From positions 1 through 47,745 of the forward strand of contig DGWL01000043.1 of assembly GCA_002396125.1 (NCBI GenBank): DNA of 47,745 nt. The letters run 5' to 3'. The notes beneath the pieces are model-generated. The model was given only the letters and a program-made list of their open reading frames with translations, was not told the origin of the DNA and did no database searches. The DNA is from Porphyromonadaceae bacterium UBA4259 (GTDB taxonomy: Bacteria > Bacteroidota > Bacteroidia > Bacteroidales > Muribaculaceae). How positions within the stretch are numbered: the stretch's first letter is position 1; every line of letters starts with the position of its first letter. Made by a program: the position numbers and the translations under genes. This document shows, one piece after another, positions 25,390 to 34,485 of this stretch.

Positions 25390-25953
25390 TCACTTATTAT
25401 TATAATGTGTCATGGCAAAACTCAGGCCGCTCAAGCAAAAGGCCTTGATAGCCTCCACAGCCTTGTCCACCCGCTCGGGAAGAAGTTCTTGTTCCTGAGT
25501 TGTCAATGGGCCTAGCACATAGTCGATTTGTGCTCCCTGAGGGAAGTCACTGCCAATGCCGAAGCGCAGACGGGCATAATTTTGCGAACCCACCAGCTGG
25601 TTGATGTTTTTCAAGCCATTGTGGCCCCCATCGGCACCCTTGCCACGCAAGCGCAGCGTGCCAAAGGGCAATGCCAAGTCATCAACCACTACCAGCACAT
25701 GATCAAGCTCGATTTTTTCCTTCTGCATCCAGTAGCGCACCGCCTCACCGCTCAGGTTCATGTAGGTCGATGGCTTCAAGAGCAGCAACCGCTGGTTCTT
25801 GAGACGCACCTCGACCACTGCGCCATAGCGCTGAGAGGTAAAAACAACATTGGACGCCTTGGCAAAGGCATCCAATATCGTAAACCCAATGTTGTGACGG
25901 GTGGCCTCATACTCAGCACCAATGTTTCCCAGTCCAACAATCAAGAACTTCAT
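25390..25953 (-). CDS. pth: Peptidyl-tRNA hydrolase
   Basis: Frees tRNA from peptidyl-tRNA dropped by the ribosome. The frame is open up to 26085 inside rplY, but the family N-terminus MKFLIVGLGNIG starts at 25953 and an AAGGAAG ribosome-binding-like site lies about 8 nt before it, so I use that start (187 aa). Catalytic H20 (TRHNIGF), N66 (KPSTYMN) and D92 (VVVDDLALP) are in place, as is the KGADGGHNGLKNI motif. It follows rplY by 73 nt on the same strand, a common pairing in bacteria. Confidence 0.95.
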   Translation of the reverse strand: MKFLIVGLGNIGAEYEATRHNIGFTILDAFAKASNVVFTSQRYGAVVEVRLKNQRLLLLKPSTYMNLSGEAVRYWMQKEKIELDHVLVVVDDLALPFGTLRLRGKGADGGHNGLKNINQLVGSQNYARLRFGIGSDFPQGAQIDYVLGPLTTQEQELLPERVDKAVEAIKAFCLSGLSFAMTHYNNK

Positions 25954-26026
25954 AGCCTGTTCTTCCTTGGGGGTTGTTTCGTTAGCTTCGCTACTCGATT
26001 TAGTTGAGAAAATGCGCTTGAGCCAA

Positions 26027-26710
26027 TTACTCAGCAGCACCTTCCTCGCCCTCCTCGGTTGCGGCAGCTGCAGCAGCTGCGGCACGTGTAGCGCGAACGC
26101 CGGTGATCACGAGATCCTTAGCGTTAGCAAGCTCATAGTTGTCAAACTTCAAGTCACCAACCTTGATGGCGTGACCAATGGCGATGTTGTCAACGTTAAC
26201 AACGATGCGCTCTGGAATGTTGGTATAGATACCCTTAACCTTCACCTTCTTCATGCTCAGGAAGAGTTTACCACCAGCCTTAACACCCACTGCGTGACCC
26301 TCAACCTTAACGGGAATCTCAACAACAACAGGCTTCTCCTCGTTTACCTCAAGGAAGTCGAGGTGCAGAATGCTGTCGTTAATGGGGTGCCACTGGATGT
26401 CTTTCAGCACAGCCTTCTTCTCTACGCCACCAATATTGAGGTCAACAACGTAAACCTCGGGAGTGTAGATGAGCTTGCGAACGTCGCCAATGTTAACGGT
26501 GAAATCGGTGGTGATAATGGCCTTGCCATCGCGACCGATGGGAACAACCTTCTCGCCTGCGGCGAGGGTGCCCTCATACTTACCATCTTTCAACTCTACC
26601 AGCTTGCCTCCGTTCAGGACGCAAGGAATCTTGTGCTCGGCGCGAATCGCCTTTGCAGCCTTCTTGCCAAGGTCGGTTCTTGGCTCGGCATTTAATTGGA
26701 ATGTCTTCAT
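26027..26710 (-). CDS. rplY: 50S ribosomal protein L25/general stress protein Ctc
   Basis: 5S-rRNA-binding ribosomal protein of the long Ctc (TL5) type: an N-terminal L25 domain (about 1-90, LNAEPRTDLGKKAAKAIRAEHKIPCVLNGG) and a C-terminal beta domain (about 95-185, with HLDFLEV), then an alanine- and glutamate-rich tail (AAAAAAATEEGEE). At 227 aa the length is normal for Bacteroidota. It leads the rplY-pth-hslR group from a full-consensus promoter. Confidence 0.96.
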   Translation of the reverse strand: MKTFQLNAEPRTDLGKKAAKAIRAEHKIPCVLNGGKLVELKDGKYEGTLAAGEKVVPIGRDGKAIITTDFTVNIGDVRKLIYTPEVYVVDLNIGGVEKKAVLKDIQWHPINDSILHLDFLEVNEEKPVVVEIPVKVEGHAVGVKAGGKLFLSMKKVKVKGIYTNIPERIVVNVDNIAIGHAIKVGDLKFDNYELANAKDLVITGVRATRAAAAAAAATEEGEEGAAE

Positions 26711-26783
26711 TTTTAATAAATTGTGTTACTCAAAATTAAGTTATTTAGCTTAATTTCCCATCACACGGGAGCTTAAAGCGGGG

Positions 26784-26815
26784 CAAAGGTACAACTTTTT
26801 TTCTAAACACACAAA
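26784..26815 (-). promoter_or_regulatory. Promoter of rplY-pth-hslR
   Basis: Minus-strand TACCTTTG (26791-26784) with TTTG (26815-26812) 20 bp upstream; full consensus. Confidence 0.85.
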
Positions 26816-26872
26816 TCTTTTTTCACAACAACCCGAGTTAAAATGTAGATTTCTTGTTTTTCAACCCATTTC

Positions 26873-26903
26873 TTGTTTATCAGGCAATTATTACCTAAAT
26901 TTG
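26873..26903 (+). promoter_or_regulatory. Promoter of the DKNYY lipoprotein gene
   Basis: TTG (26873-26875), 20-bp spacer, TAAATTTG (26896-26903). Confidence 0.7.
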
Positions 26904-26965
26904 CAATGAGTGAATAAAATCATGAATAAGAATTTATTAATCAACATCATCAATTTTCAATTGCT

Positions 26966-27703
26966 ATGGAAAAGATTTCGCGACAGTTAGCGATGTGGAC
27001 CCTATTGCTGGTGGCGGCTGTTATGTCGAGCTGTAACAACGAGGGGGAATATGTTGTGAGCGGCAACAATGTCACCTTCACCTATTGGACTTTCAGTTTC
27101 GGCACTGTCAACGACACGCTGCCCGGTGCCAACGCTTCACGCTTTGAAGCTGTCAAGGACTGGCTTGGCCGCGACGACAAGCATGTATATTTCAAGGAGA
27201 AACTCATACCCGGTGCCGACCCATCCACCATCGAGGCTAAAAAATATCCGCTGTGCTGCGACAAGCACGATTATTACTACAAGGGAGTGCCAATGCACGT
27301 GTCGAGCGTGAAAAATTTCGAAGTTGTGAAGTGGAATGAGGATGACCTGTGGGCCGTCGACGGCCGCTATGCTTTCTACGACACTATTCGCATTGAGCCC
27401 AGCGACCTAAAGACGTTCAAAATCAAGGAATATAACGTTGCTGTCGATAGCAAGCATGTGTATCGCTTCGGCAAGATTCTGCCACTGGCCGACCCTGCCA
27501 CCTATGAGGAGAACTGGAAAGGTTTCTACAGCCGCGACAAGGCCCACGTGTGGTACATGGGCGACCTAATCGACGTTGACTATGCCACTTTCACCATCGA
27601 CAAGGATGGAGCTCACGACAAGCATGGCCACATCTACCGCGGTGAGCGCATAACACAAGAGCAGTGGGAAGAAATCAAGGCCCAAAATGAGGACTTGTTT
27701 TAG
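26966..27703 (+). CDS. DKNYY-type lipoprotein
   Basis: A 245-aa lipoprotein (lipobox VMSSC, C23) of unknown function. The mature part is a run of short repeats with the pattern D-K/S-x-H/Y-V/Y-Y/F (DDKHVYFKE, DKHDYYYKG, DGRYAFYD, DSKHVYRFG, DKAHVWYMG, DKHGHIYRG), the hallmark of the DKNYY family of envelope proteins. The repeats alternate with GADPSTIEA or LADPATYEE turns, giving a beta-repeat solenoid or propeller-like fold. It stands alone with its own promoter. It is convergent with addB, only 15 nt between the stops, with no hairpin visible between. Confidence 0.82.
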   Translation: MEKISRQLAMWTLLLVAAVMSSCNNEGEYVVSGNNVTFTYWTFSFGTVNDTLPGANASRFEAVKDWLGRDDKHVYFKEKLIPGADPSTIEAKKYPLCCDKHDYYYKGVPMHVSSVKNFEVVKWNEDDLWAVDGRYAFYDTIRIEPSDLKTFKIKEYNVAVDSKHVYRFGKILPLADPATYEENWKGFYSRDKAHVWYMGDLIDVDYATFTIDKDGAHDKHGHIYRGERITQEQWEEIKAQNEDLF

Positions 27704-27718
27704 CCGCTGCCATTTGTT

Positions 27719-30718
27719 CTACCTGCGGCAAAAGTCACGGAACTTGCAGTAGCGGCACGGGCTTGAGGACAACGGTCCTGCTGGAGCTTGCCTGAATGGC
27801 TCATCGGGATTGAAAAAGCCTTGCATCACAATGCCCATGCGCTCGCAAAACTCTTTGTTATAACCTTGATAATCAACCACCTGCCGATTCTTAATTTTAA
27901 CTCCGGCCTGACTCATGTCGCGCAATGAATAGATAACGGGCATGATGGGCCCGTCCAGGTTGTTTTCCTGGGCATAGGCGTTGCAATAGAGCATGAGCTG
28001 CAGCACAGCCTTGCGACGATTTTCACCCTCAAAGAGATTGTCGATGTCTGCAAAATCGGTCTTGTCGCGACCGGTCTTGTAGTCCACCATGCGCAGCTCA
28101 CCTGTGGGCAGGCGGTCGATGCGATCGGCAGTGTAGCGGAAGTTTAATTTCACCCCACCTAGCGTGAGTTCCACCCCCTCGTGCTCACGTTCGCACTCAA
28201 GCACTGTAAAGAAATTAGTTGCGATGCCCTGCAACAGTTTCTTATCATAGTCCAACGCCGCGACCACAAATTCCTTGATTGCAGTTGCCACTATCGAGGC
28301 CTCGCCCGTTAACGAAGCGCCGGTTGAGGTTGCCGAGCGCAGATATTTCTCATTCACCTTGCCATTTATAACCCTGTCGAGGTCTCGCTTCTCAAAGTCC
28401 TCAATCATGGATAGCGTCACTTTGTACTCTCCCTCACGGTCCTTTCCGTCCTGCTTGGGATAATAGAGTTCTTGCAATGTTTCATGAACAATGGTGCCAA
28501 AGGTGCTGGCATCCATGAAATCGGCATCGTCGCCCTCGCTGCGCAAGTGCTCAATGTGATGAAAATAGAACGACAACGGGCAATTAATGTACTCGTTAAT
28601 CGAACTCGCCGAGAATGCTTTGGCATTCATTCCATCCATGCGATAGGACTCAACAGCATTGAGCACCCGCTCGTTTTTGGGAATCTCAATATTAATTGAC
28701 TTGCTCACCGGAACAGGCATCGACAGGGTGACATGTTTCATCTTGCAGCCGTAAACCTTCTCAAGCTGCTCAATGAATCGTGAGTGCTCGCTCGAGCCCA
28801 TCGACTGGGCACTGGTATCGTAGAGCATATACACCTTGCCGGCACGGCTAATCAGGCGATAGAAGTAGTAGGTCCACATTGCTTCCTGATGGGCTGTCGT
28901 CGACATACCATAATAAGAGCGCAGGAAATTAGTGATAAACGTGTTGGTGCGGAACTTGCGCGGCAGCACACGCTCGTTGGCCGAAGTGATGATGAGATTC
29001 TTGAAATCAAGGCAACGTGTCTCGAGCAGTCCCATCACCTGCAGTCCTTGCAGTGGTTCCCCCTCGAGAGGAATACTGAACACACTTGCCAAGCGGTCGA
29101 GCAAATTGAACACCGTGGTCTCACACTGCGGCACATCGTGGCGTGCAATGGCATCGATTAAGCGGTTGAGCACTTCAACGTACTGGTTGAGGAATGCCTC
29201 CTGCAACAGCATGGTGCCTCGTGGATGGCCACCGTCGCTGTCATTTTCGTCGGCCTCTTCATGCTCTTGTGGAGCAATAAGTTCCTCTACCCGGTTGCAG
29301 AAGTCCACCAGCCGCTGCAAGAAGTCAATTACAGCCTGGCCACCTTGTGCCGGCTCAAGCGTGTGAAACAGCGGCTCAAATCCCAAGCCCACGGCCGCGT
29401 CCTCGGGCACCATAAACAGATTGCAGTCGGTTATAGTTTTTATCAACTGCAGTGCCTCTCGACCATAGCAACTCTTGATGAGGGGATGGGAGAGCAACGA
29501 CTTCACGTCGTCACGATAAAAGCGCCACGTGCCATCGCCATCGCGCCGCGCCTGGCTGTGCATCTTTGCCACAATGCGCATGAGCGAGGCTATATCACTG
29601 TCGCTCAGCTGATACCCCATTGTAATATTGATAGTGTGCTTAAGGTCGGGGCTGATGGAGTTGAGCAAGGGCACAAAGAGGTCCTCGTCGGGCAACACGA
29701 TAGCAGTGTCGATAGCCGCATCATCGGTTGCCATTTCGCCGTTTTTATTCAAGTCATCAATGATAGAGAAAGCACATTTTGCCTGACCCGCATTAGAAGG
29801 AACTCCCACCACCTCAATAACGGGAAATTTCTCGATGGGTTCGGCAGTAAAGTCGGCTGGCTCGGGAAACTCCCGTTGATAGAATTTCACCAGTCGTCCT
29901 CCCCTATTGTCCTTATATTTATCATTAAAAGCCGGCGACGCGGCATCCCAAAAGAATTGAGCCACATTGCGATTGCTAAGGCGCTTGAAAATGGCCAGCT
30001 CGCTTGTTGAGAGCATGTTGAAACCCACAAACACATAACGCTTGTTGCCAATGCTATTGCCGGGCTTGAGAGCTTCGACCGCCGTGCGGTAGATGCGACC
30101 CATTGTGCTCAGGCCACGCCGAGCCAGGGCCTCGTTGTAGCTTGTGTAGAGCTCAAGCATGCTCTGCCACAGCTTCAGGTACTGTCCCCGCACCGTGAGC
30201 TCCTCGCCGGGCTTCAGCTCGCTGTAGTTTTTCTTCCACATCAGCTCCTCTTCCTCACTCACCGGCGTGTCAATCTCAAGCGAGAAATAATGCGACATCA
30301 CCTCGCGCAGGTCATCGCCAATGTAATTGGCCTGAATCTCTTTATACTCACGCACATTAGTAAAAATTTCCTTTGCGTCGACAAGATACATGTCAACGTC
30401 ATTGAAGTCGTTGAGCACAACGTTGCCCCAATACACAAATTGGTCAAAAGAATAATCCTCGTTACCTGAGATTGCAGTGTAGCACTTGAACAGTTCAAAA
30501 AGCGCGTCAACAGGCGACACCGCCACCAGTCCCGAGAGCGAAGTCACAAAGTCGGTAATTGTCTTAACCTCGGGCATGAGAATTGGGCCGTTACTTGACA
30601 GTTCAAGCTCACGCTCAAAGAACTTGCAACTGCGATGATTGGGAAGCACAAAGCAATAATTGTAAACATTGCCCTTGCTGTGATAATATTGCGCCACCTG
30701 GCGAAGAAAAGGTGTCAT
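27719..30718 (-). CDS. addB: AddB-like PD-(D/E)XK nuclease with iron-sulfur cluster motif
   Basis: A 999-aa double-strand-break processing protein of the AddB/RexB type, partner of a UvrD-like AddA helicase-nuclease. The N-terminal part is a degenerate helicase fold (CFVLPNHRSCKFFERELE where a P-loop would be). The C-terminal nuclease shows D868 (DRIDR) and D879-K881 (VDYKTG). Cysteines C713 (YINCPLSFYF) and C988, C991, C997 (CRYCKFRDFC) give the four ligands of the AddB [4Fe-4S] staple around the nuclease. It lies 65 nt after holB on the same strand. No addA is in this window, which is unusual because the two genes are normally adjacent. Confidence 0.85.
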   Translation of the reverse strand: MTPFLRQVAQYYHSKGNVYNYCFVLPNHRSCKFFERELELSSNGPILMPEVKTITDFVTSLSGLVAVSPVDALFELFKCYTAISGNEDYSFDQFVYWGNVVLNDFNDVDMYLVDAKEIFTNVREYKEIQANYIGDDLREVMSHYFSLEIDTPVSEEEELMWKKNYSELKPGEELTVRGQYLKLWQSMLELYTSYNEALARRGLSTMGRIYRTAVEALKPGNSIGNKRYVFVGFNMLSTSELAIFKRLSNRNVAQFFWDAASPAFNDKYKDNRGGRLVKFYQREFPEPADFTAEPIEKFPVIEVVGVPSNAGQAKCAFSIIDDLNKNGEMATDDAAIDTAIVLPDEDLFVPLLNSISPDLKHTINITMGYQLSDSDIASLMRIVAKMHSQARRDGDGTWRFYRDDVKSLLSHPLIKSCYGREALQLIKTITDCNLFMVPEDAAVGLGFEPLFHTLEPAQGGQAVIDFLQRLVDFCNRVEELIAPQEHEEADENDSDGGHPRGTMLLQEAFLNQYVEVLNRLIDAIARHDVPQCETTVFNLLDRLASVFSIPLEGEPLQGLQVMGLLETRCLDFKNLIITSANERVLPRKFRTNTFITNFLRSYYGMSTTAHQEAMWTYYFYRLISRAGKVYMLYDTSAQSMGSSEHSRFIEQLEKVYGCKMKHVTLSMPVPVSKSINIEIPKNERVLNAVESYRMDGMNAKAFSASSINEYINCPLSFYFHHIEHLRSEGDDADFMDASTFGTIVHETLQELYYPKQDGKDREGEYKVTLSMIEDFEKRDLDRVINGKVNEKYLRSATSTGASLTGEASIVATAIKEFVVAALDYDKKLLQGIATNFFTVLECEREHEGVELTLGGVKLNFRYTADRIDRLPTGELRMVDYKTGRDKTDFADIDNLFEGENRRKAVLQLMLYCNAYAQENNLDGPIMPVIYSLRDMSQAGVKIKNRQVVDYQGYNKEFCERMGIVMQGFFNPDEPFRQAPAGPLSSSPCRYCKFRDFCRR

Positions 30719-30783
30719 GCGTGAGTTTTCATTTTTCGGTTTTCAGTTCCGGTTCAGGATTATCGTCCATAAACCACGTCGCT

Positions 30784-31905
30784 CTATTTCTTAATAAGTA
30801 TAGTAGTTTTCACCGCCACGTCAAAGAGGACAATCTTGGCGTTGGCATTGCCTCGGATGTCGCGGGCGGCGTCGCTAAAGAGGCGTAGCATTCGCTCCAC
30901 GTTTTCCTCGTTGATGAAACGGGCAAAATTCTTGCTGAACTGCGACTCCTCTTGCGTCTCATAATTGAGCGCAGGCATGTGCAGGTTATAGATGTAGTTC
31001 TCACGCACCATGCGTGAGGCATAATTGAGAAAACGCTGTGATTTCTCGCGCTTGTAGTCGGCAATTTCTTCGCTCCACTCCTTGAGCGAAACAAGGTCGC
31101 GCTGGTAGGCAAGCCGCATCAGGCTCACAAACTGCTTGTGAAACTCGTGAGTCTCGCTTCCGGCCTCCATGTTGCGCATTGCCTGAATCACATTACCGTC
31201 GGCAGGAGCGGCGAGAGCCAGTGCCTCGGTCATGTCGAGGCCATGCACTCGAGCCATGTGCTCGGCAATCTGCTGTGTTGATGGTTTTCGCAGTTCTATG
31301 CGCTGCGTGCGCGAGTAGATGGTGGGCAAGATAGCCTTGGCATTGTCGGTGGTAAGCAAGAAGATGCAGTCGGGGTCGGGTTCCTCGATTAGCTTCAGCA
31401 TCTTGTTGGAACACTGCTGGTTCATCTTGTCGGCCTGCCACATGATGAGCACCTTGTATTTAGCCGTGTAGGCACTCATGCTCATCTTTCTAATGATGCT
31501 GTCGCTCTCGCTGGCATAGATAATGGGCTGGGCATTGGTGTTGCCTATTATCGACAACCAGTGCTCATAGTCCTCGGCAACAACATCGTCGGCCACAAAC
31601 TCCTTCCATTCCCGGTCGAAATCCTCGCTCACCGGGCGCTCGCCCTTCTTGGTGATTGGATAGGAAAAGAATGTGTCGGCATGGTTCATTGACTGATGCT
31701 GCAGGCACTGCGGGCACATGCCACACGAGTCGCCGTCGATGCGATTGGTGCAGTGAATGTATTGCGCCGTCGCCATCGCCAGTGCAAGCTTGGGAACACC
31801 CGGCTCGCCATGAAAAAGCAGCGCGTGGGCTATGTTACCGCTGTCGACCATGCGCCTCACTTGCTCAATGGCACGCTCGTTACCTATTATGTCGCTAAAT
31901 TTCAT
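30784..31905 (-). CDS. holB: DNA polymerase III delta-prime subunit
   Basis: Clamp-loader subunit, 373 aa. The frame is open to 31965, but that ATG lies in the promoter's -33 box, while the ATG at 31905 is 23 nt below the predicted start point and begins the family sequence MKFSDIIGNERAIEQ. The P-loop is degenerate (GEPGVPKLAL, no GKT), as is usual for delta-prime, which does not hydrolyse ATP. A zinc module CxxCxxC (C61, C64, C67, with C52 nearby) and the LLKLIEEPDPDCIFLLTT motif are clear. The addB gene follows 65 nt downstream. Confidence 0.93.
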   Translation of the reverse strand: MKFSDIIGNERAIEQVRRMVDSGNIAHALLFHGEPGVPKLALAMATAQYIHCTNRIDGDSCGMCPQCLQHQSMNHADTFFSYPITKKGERPVSEDFDREWKEFVADDVVAEDYEHWLSIIGNTNAQPIIYASESDSIIRKMSMSAYTAKYKVLIMWQADKMNQQCSNKMLKLIEEPDPDCIFLLTTDNAKAILPTIYSRTQRIELRKPSTQQIAEHMARVHGLDMTEALALAAPADGNVIQAMRNMEAGSETHEFHKQFVSLMRLAYQRDLVSLKEWSEEIADYKREKSQRFLNYASRMVRENYIYNLHMPALNYETQEESQFSKNFARFINEENVERMLRLFSDAARDIRGNANAKIVLFDVAVKTTILIKK

Positions 31906-31934
31906 CGATGTGGGAATGATTGCGTTATTGACTG

Positions 31935-31965
31935 CAAATATAGCAATTCTTTCCCGCACACGCAA
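31935..31965 (-). promoter_or_regulatory. Promoter of holB-addB
   Basis: Minus-strand TATATTTG (31942-31935) with TTG (31965-31963) 20 bp upstream. It decides the holB start at 31905. Confidence 0.75.
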
Positions 31966-31997
31966 GAAAACCTAAAACGATTGCGACAACCGTCATA

Positions 31998-32033
31998 AAG
32001 AAACCGGGAGATTATCATCACCCCCGGTTTCTT
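31998..32033 (-). terminator. Terminator of the parC-to-nucleoside-kinase operon
   Basis: A perfect 11-bp stem (31998-32008 AAGAAACCGGG with 32023-32033) with a 14-nt loop, 36 nt past the kinase stop. On the minus strand the stem ends in TTTCTTTAT, a moderate U-rich tail. Confidence 0.75.
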
Positions 32034-32068
32034 GTTGTTTTGAGCATTTACTTTGAGCGCCGCCCGCA

Positions 32069-33766
32069 TTACTCACCTCGATTGTTATACTTGAAGCTTG
32101 ATCCGCCCAAGAACTCTCGCATGATGCTGGTGGGCGGAATTTCCTTGTCGTCAACAGGGATGAAGTAGCGTATTAGCTTAAGCAAGCGGTGAGCGTCGGT
32201 ATATTCCTTGCAGTTCTTGGGCACCGACGACAGGATGAGCTCGGCATGGGTGCGCAACACCGGGAACTCGATGTTGAGCGCCGAGTTGAACATAACGTCG
32301 GCTGTCTCCTGGAAGGGCGAAATCCACTTCTCCTCGGCATCACACACGTTTTTCCAGTGACTGATGGTTTCGCGTGCGCTGAAAGCCCCCTTGTTGTAGT
32401 CGCGGATGATGCGGCGCAACAAGCGATTATCGCTGGTGGGCACCCAGTTGTGGTCGTCGAGCGAAATGCTTGTGAGGGTGGAAATGTAAATCTTGAATTT
32501 CGCACTCTCGGGAATGCGCTGGGTGAGGATGGGATTAAGGGCGTGGATGCCCTCGATGATGAGCACGGTGTCGTTCTTGAGCTTGAGTCGCTTGCCGTTG
32601 AACTCACGCTCGCCGGTGACGAAGTTGAACTCGGGTATCTCCACGCGCTCACCGTTCATCAGGCGCATGAGGTGGTCTTCAAGCAAATCACAGTCGACGG
32701 CACGAATGTTGTCGAAATCATATTCGCCATTGGGCAATAATGGAGTATCGACACGGTTAACGAAATAGTCGTCGGTCGAGAACGAAAGCGGACGCAGGCC
32801 GCAAGCCAGCAACTGCACCGACAAGCGCTTGCAGAATGTGGTCTTTCCCGAACTTGACGGGCCGGTGATGAGCACAATGCGAATTGGGTTCTCCTCGGCA
32901 CGGAAACGGCGGTCGATTTCCTCGGCAATCTGCACTATTTTCTTCTCCTGCAACGCCTCACTCACTTGAATGAGCTCGGAGGCGTGCCCCTTGAGGATGG
33001 CTTTGTTGACGTCGCCGGCATTGCTCTGACGCATGATGATGTCCCAACGCACTTTCTCGGCAAACATCTCAAAGGTGCGTGGCATGTCGACTGTGGGTGC
33101 GATGCGGGTGGGGTCGTGCTTATCAGGCACGCACAGCAAGATTCCCTCATGTGACGGTTCAATGTCCCACACAGGCAGGTAGCCTGTGGAAGGCACCAGC
33201 GGGCCGTAGTAGTAGTCGGCCGTCTCGCCCAGTTTGTAATAATCGCTGTAGATTTGTCCGCTGGTCTCAAGCAACTTAACCTTGTCGGCAAAACCGCGCT
33301 CGGCAAAGACCCTCACAGCCTCCTCGGTAGTGGCCTCAAAGCGGTGGAACGGCATGTCGTCATCCACTATCTCCTTCATGCGTTGCTTGATGAGCTGCAC
33401 GTCGGCCGCAGTGAGCGGGTCGTTGATGTTCTTCTTCTTGAAGTTGCAGTAGTAGCCCTGAGATAGCGGGTGCTCAATAAAGAGCTTGCTGCCCGGGAAC
33501 ACATCGGTGGCCGCCTTGTAGAGCACGAAACACAGCGAGCGCACATACACGCGGTGCCCCGACCCCTCACGGGCATCCATAAATTCCACGTCGCGGTTTT
33601 GGAACAGGCGAAATTTGAGCCCCTGCGAGGCGTTGTTCACCTTGGCCGACACCACAGGATAAGGGAATTTCAATTCATCGGCAAATTCCTTGTACACATC
33701 CAGCAGCGATGTGCCCTCAGGAAACTCTTTCGTCACGTTGTTGTTTTTACATCGGATTTGAAGCAT
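32069..33766 (-). CDS. Uridine-kinase-like nucleoside kinase with TGS and ThrRS-type domains
   Basis: A 565-aa cytosolic protein. Residues 1-62 form a TGS-like domain (EFPEGTSLLDVYKEF); about 63-250 resemble the second additional domain of threonyl-tRNA synthetase (HPLSQGYYCNF, FHRFEATTEEAVRVF, RDYD-type contacts); about 295-540 are a P-loop kinase like uridine kinase (GPSSSGKTT at 302-310, STDDYFVNR, FDNIRAVD, LIIEGIHALNP). The same three-part layout occurs in Bacteroidota and Firmicutes, where the protein is annotated as a nucleoside kinase; the substrate has not been clear to me. It ends the parC operon, 37 nt after trmO. A canonical udk is also in this window. Confidence 0.85.
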   Translation of the reverse strand: MLQIRCKNNNVTKEFPEGTSLLDVYKEFADELKFPYPVVSAKVNNASQGLKFRLFQNRDVEFMDAREGSGHRVYVRSLCFVLYKAATDVFPGSKLFIEHPLSQGYYCNFKKKNINDPLTAADVQLIKQRMKEIVDDDMPFHRFEATTEEAVRVFAERGFADKVKLLETSGQIYSDYYKLGETADYYYGPLVPSTGYLPVWDIEPSHEGILLCVPDKHDPTRIAPTVDMPRTFEMFAEKVRWDIIMRQSNAGDVNKAILKGHASELIQVSEALQEKKIVQIAEEIDRRFRAEENPIRIVLITGPSSSGKTTFCKRLSVQLLACGLRPLSFSTDDYFVNRVDTPLLPNGEYDFDNIRAVDCDLLEDHLMRLMNGERVEIPEFNFVTGEREFNGKRLKLKNDTVLIIEGIHALNPILTQRIPESAKFKIYISTLTSISLDDHNWVPTSDNRLLRRIIRDYNKGAFSARETISHWKNVCDAEEKWISPFQETADVMFNSALNIEFPVLRTHAELILSSVPKNCKEYTDAHRLLKLIRYFIPVDDKEIPPTSIMREFLGGSSFKYNNRGE

Positions 33767-33803
33767 GGGTGTAAAAATTATATAGGTTATAAAATCTGTT
33801 TTG

Positions 33804-34469
33804 TCAATTTATCACTATCAGTTGATTGCCATCTACTTGGAAATGGATGTCATGGTCCAGGAATTTCATGCCGTAGACCTTGGTGGCGCTGTTGTGGTAG
33901 TGCGGCCGCGGGTCGAGGGCAAGAGTGTGGCGCAAAGCTGCAAGTTGCTGCCCGGTGAACCGCTGTGCCACTTCTTGTGGAATCTCAACGTCGAGCGACT
34001 GCCATTGCGTTGTATCGACAAAGCCGCTGCGAGCATCGGGATGGCTGTCGGCATAGGCAACATAGGGCTTGATATCATAGATGGGCGTGCCATCCATCAG
34101 GTCGGCGCCTTCAACGTGCAATACAGGTCCCTGTGGCGTGTCGAAGTCGATGCGGCTGAGCTTCACAGCCGAGAGGCCTAGCCGGTTGTGACGATAGGGC
34201 GAACGCGTGGCATAAACCCCTACCCTGGTGTTTCCTCCCAGCCGTGGCGGTCGCACCGTGGGCCGAACTGCCTCATGCCTGTTGGCCGAGAATTCCCAGA
34301 TGAGCCATAAGTAATCAAACTGCTCCAGTCCACGCAGGCTGTCGGTGTTGCGAAACTCGGGCAGAAAGACAATGTGCCCCTCAAGCTCGCTCACAAGCCC
34401 GCTTTGGCGCGGAATGCCAAACTTGTCGCTAAATGGCGCGTGGAATGTGGCGATTGGGGTAATTTCCAT
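33804..34469 (-). CDS. trmO: tRNA (t6A37) N6-methyltransferase
   Basis: SAM-dependent enzyme that methylates the N6 of t6A37 in tRNA-Thr. The 221 residues show TrmO landmarks: the N-terminal ITPIATFHAPFSDKFGIPRQSGL, LRGLEQFDYLWLIWEFSAN (about 45-63), GVYATRSPYRHNRLGLSAVKL (about 84-104) and the GTPIYDIKPYVAYADS motif (about 126-141). A short C-terminal domain follows (HNSATKVYGMKFLDHDIHFQV). It sits inside the parC operon, 16 nt after the S41 protease gene and 37 nt before the nucleoside kinase. Confidence 0.92.
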   Translation of the reverse strand: MEITPIATFHAPFSDKFGIPRQSGLVSELEGHIVFLPEFRNTDSLRGLEQFDYLWLIWEFSANRHEAVRPTVRPPRLGGNTRVGVYATRSPYRHNRLGLSAVKLSRIDFDTPQGPVLHVEGADLMDGTPIYDIKPYVAYADSHPDARSGFVDTTQWQSLDVEIPQEVAQRFTGQQLAALRHTLALDPRPHYHNSATKVYGMKFLDHDIHFQVDGNQLIVIN

Positions 34470-34485
34470 AGTTTTTTACTATTTT

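Noticed and set aside
25954..26085. N-terminal extension of pth reading back into rplY
   Set aside because: The family start MKFLIVGLGNIG has an AAGGAAG site just upstream, and the extension overlaps rplY without resemblance to Pth.
31906..31965. Upstream start of holB
   Set aside because: That ATG lies in the -33 box of the holB promoter, so it cannot be on the main transcript.
32069..33766. Threonyl-tRNA synthetase
   Set aside because: The TGS and ThrRS-type domains are there, but the catalytic part is a P-loop kinase and there is no class II synthetase core.
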